NCBI GenBank assembly: GCA_026193435.1
Contig: JAPHUN010000064.1
Coordinates: 1 to 7,105 of the forward strand
Reading direction: 5' to 3'
DNA length: 7,105 nt
DNA from: Chlorobium sp.
GTDB taxonomy: Bacteria; Bacteroidota; Chlorobiia; Chlorobiales; Chlorobiaceae
Of this stretch, positions 6,054-7,105 are shown piece after piece (the stretch's first letter is position 1; the number at the start of each line of letters is the position of its first letter). Made by a program: the position numbers and the translations under genes. The notes under the pieces are model-generated. The model saw only the letters and a list, made by a program, of their open reading frames with translations, was not told the DNA's origin and searched no databases.

Positions 6054-7045
6054 AAAAAGCCATAGTTCCTTTTGCCGCAGTTCTGCTTTTAGCCGTTATT
6101 CCTTATGTCGCCGTCCAATTTGCCGGACTTGGATTTCTGTTCGGCATCATTATCCCCTACATTGCCATAGTGGTATTTACTGCCGGTGTTGTCTACAGGG
6201 TAATTGACTGGGCAAGGAGCCCGGTGCCGTTCAGAATACCCACGACATGCGGACAGGAAAAATCACTTGACTGGATACAGCAGGACAAGCTTGAAAATCC
6301 GTCTAATTTCTTTCAGGCAGTCGCACGAGTATTGTCTGAAGTCCTCTTTTTCCGTTCATTGTTCAGAAATACGAAAGCTGAGCTTCATAACGGGTCGAAA
6401 CTTGCCTACGGATCAAGCAAGTTCCTATGGCTCGCCGGCCTCGCGTTCCACTGGTCAATGCTTGTGATCGTACTTCGCCATTACCGTTTCTTTATCGAAA
6501 AGGTACCGGGGTTTGTGAAAATACTGGAAATCGGTGACGGTTTTCTGGATGTGACCCTGCCTGCTTTGTACCTGACTGATATCGTCATTCTTGCGGCAGT
6601 TACGTTTCTTGTCGTTCGCAGACTCCAGGATGCGAAAATGCGCCTGATCTCGCTGCCTACCGATTATTTTCCGCTTTTCATGATTCTCGCGATCGCTGTT
6701 GCGGGGGTGTTCATGCGCTATCTGACAAAGGTTGATGTCATGAGTGTAAAAGATCTTATGATCAATCTTGTCCATTTTAACATGACGCTTCCGGAAGGCA
6801 TTGGGGCACTGTTTTATGTCCATCTGTTCCTTGTCTGTATGCTTGCAATCTATTTTCCGTTCAGCAAGCTTATGCATATGGGAGGGATTTTTATGAGTCC
6901 GACACGTAATCTCAGTAACAACAGTCGGGAAAAAAGGCATATCAACCCCTGGAATCCTGATATGAAGATCAGGACCTATGCTGAATATGAAGATGAGTTC
7001 CGTGAAAAGATGAAAAAAGCGAACCTGCCGGTTGAAAAGAAATAA
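6050..7045 (+). CDS. dsrM: DsrM, membrane cytochrome b subunit of DsrMKJOP
   Basis: DsrM is the NarI-like dihaem cytochrome b of the DsrMKJOP complex in the cytoplasmic membrane, which links quinone and periplasmic electron carriers to DsrK and, through it, to DsrC. The 331-residue protein has about six hydrophobic segments (near 5-23, 28-51, 124-143, 174-190, 207-223, 253-271). Four histidines are placed as in NarI haem ligands: H134 and H144, ten apart in AFHWSMLVIVLRH, and H258 and H276, eighteen apart in YVHLFLVCMLAIYFPFSKLMH; in NarI, as I recall, the pairs 56/66 and 187/205 have the same spacings. A soluble region with a conserved CG pair (TTCGQEKSLDWIQQDKLENP, 65-84) lies between helices 2 and 3. 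The charged C-terminal tail (285-331, NPWNPDMKIRTYAEYEDEF) should face the cytoplasm near DsrK. The start overlaps the dsrT stop and has GGAGG upstream. dsrK begins three bases after the stop. Confidence 0.95.
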   Translation: MKKAIVPFAAVLLLAVIPYVAVQFAGLGFLFGIIIPYIAIVVFTAGVVYRVIDWARSPVPFRIPTTCGQEKSLDWIQQDKLENPSNFFQAVARVLSEVLFFRSLFRNTKAELHNGSKLAYGSSKFLWLAGLAFHWSMLVIVLRHYRFFIEKVPGFVKILEIGDGFLDVTLPALYLTDIVILAAVTFLVVRRLQDAKMRLISLPTDYFPLFMILAIAVAGVFMRYLTKVDVMSVKDLMINLVHFNMTLPEGIGALFYVHLFLVCMLAIYFPFSKLMHMGGIFMSPTRNLSNNSREKRHINPWNPDMKIRTYAEYEDEFREKMKKANLPVEKK

Positions 7046-7048
7046 TCT

Positions 7049-7105
7049 ATGCCGAAATTTGCGCCTAAATTATCGGAGCTGAAAAAAGAGTTCGAGGAAA
7101 AACCA
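7049..7105 (+). CDS. dsrK: DsrK N-terminus (3'-truncated)
   Basis: The open frame begins at ATG 7049, three bases after dsrM, and reads MPKFAPKLSELKKEFEEKP to the window edge (19 codons). This short stretch cannot prove identity; the call rests on the nearly universal dsrM-dsrK order and on a plausible charged, helical beginning. DsrK is the HdrD-like iron-sulfur subunit, thought to handle the DsrC disulfide/trisulfide. None of its cysteine motifs lies inside the window. Only a weak GAAAAG (7033-7038) precedes the start, so it is probably translationally coupled to dsrM. Confidence 0.75.
   Translation, partial: MPKFAPKLSELKKEFEEKP

Overview
The window is a gene-dense, single-strand stretch of an oxidative-type dissimilatory sulfite reductase (dsr) operon. 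All recognisable genes lie on the + strand. The order is dsrA (3' part), dsrB, dsrL, a small gene in the dsrU position, dsrE, dsrF, dsrH, dsrT, dsrM and the first 19 codons of dsrK. This A-B-L-U-E-F-H-T-M-K order is, from general knowledge, the arrangement of green sulfur bacteria (Chlorobiaceae), where the full cluster runs dsrN-C-A-B-L-U-E-F-H-T-M-K-J-O-P-V-W. Having dsrL and dsrEFH beside dsrAB marks a sulfur oxidiser rather than a sulfate reducer. The species cannot be fixed from this window.

Layout: positions 2-2153 hold the two sulfite reductase subunits, both intact within the window, with siroheme/[4Fe-4S] and ferredoxin-type cysteine motifs. Positions 2174-3913 hold the DsrL iron-sulfur flavoprotein. 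Positions 3943-4314 hold a 123-residue protein of unknown function. Positions 4361-5466 hold the DsrEFH sulfurtransferase genes. Positions 5553-6053 hold a protein resembling the RsbRD N-terminal domain, in the DsrT position. Positions 6050-7045 hold the DsrM membrane cytochrome b, and DsrK starts at 7049 and runs off the end. No intergenic gap exceeds 90 bases, and there is no RNA gene, mobile element, CRISPR array or large repeat.

How the genes work together (family knowledge): stored or imported sulfane sulfur is passed through DsrE/DsrEFH to DsrC (encoded outside the window). Reverse-acting DsrAB oxidises it to sulfite, DsrL transfers the released electrons to NAD(P)+, and the DsrMKJOP membrane complex couples the DsrC redox state to the quinone/periplasmic electron chain.

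This is a known system, not a new one. The parts worth a second look are the uncharacterised dsrU and dsrT products, two intra-operon hairpins (one built around the dsrU stop codon with a competing second hairpin), and the weak or absent ribosome binding sites of dsrE, dsrF, dsrH and dsrT.
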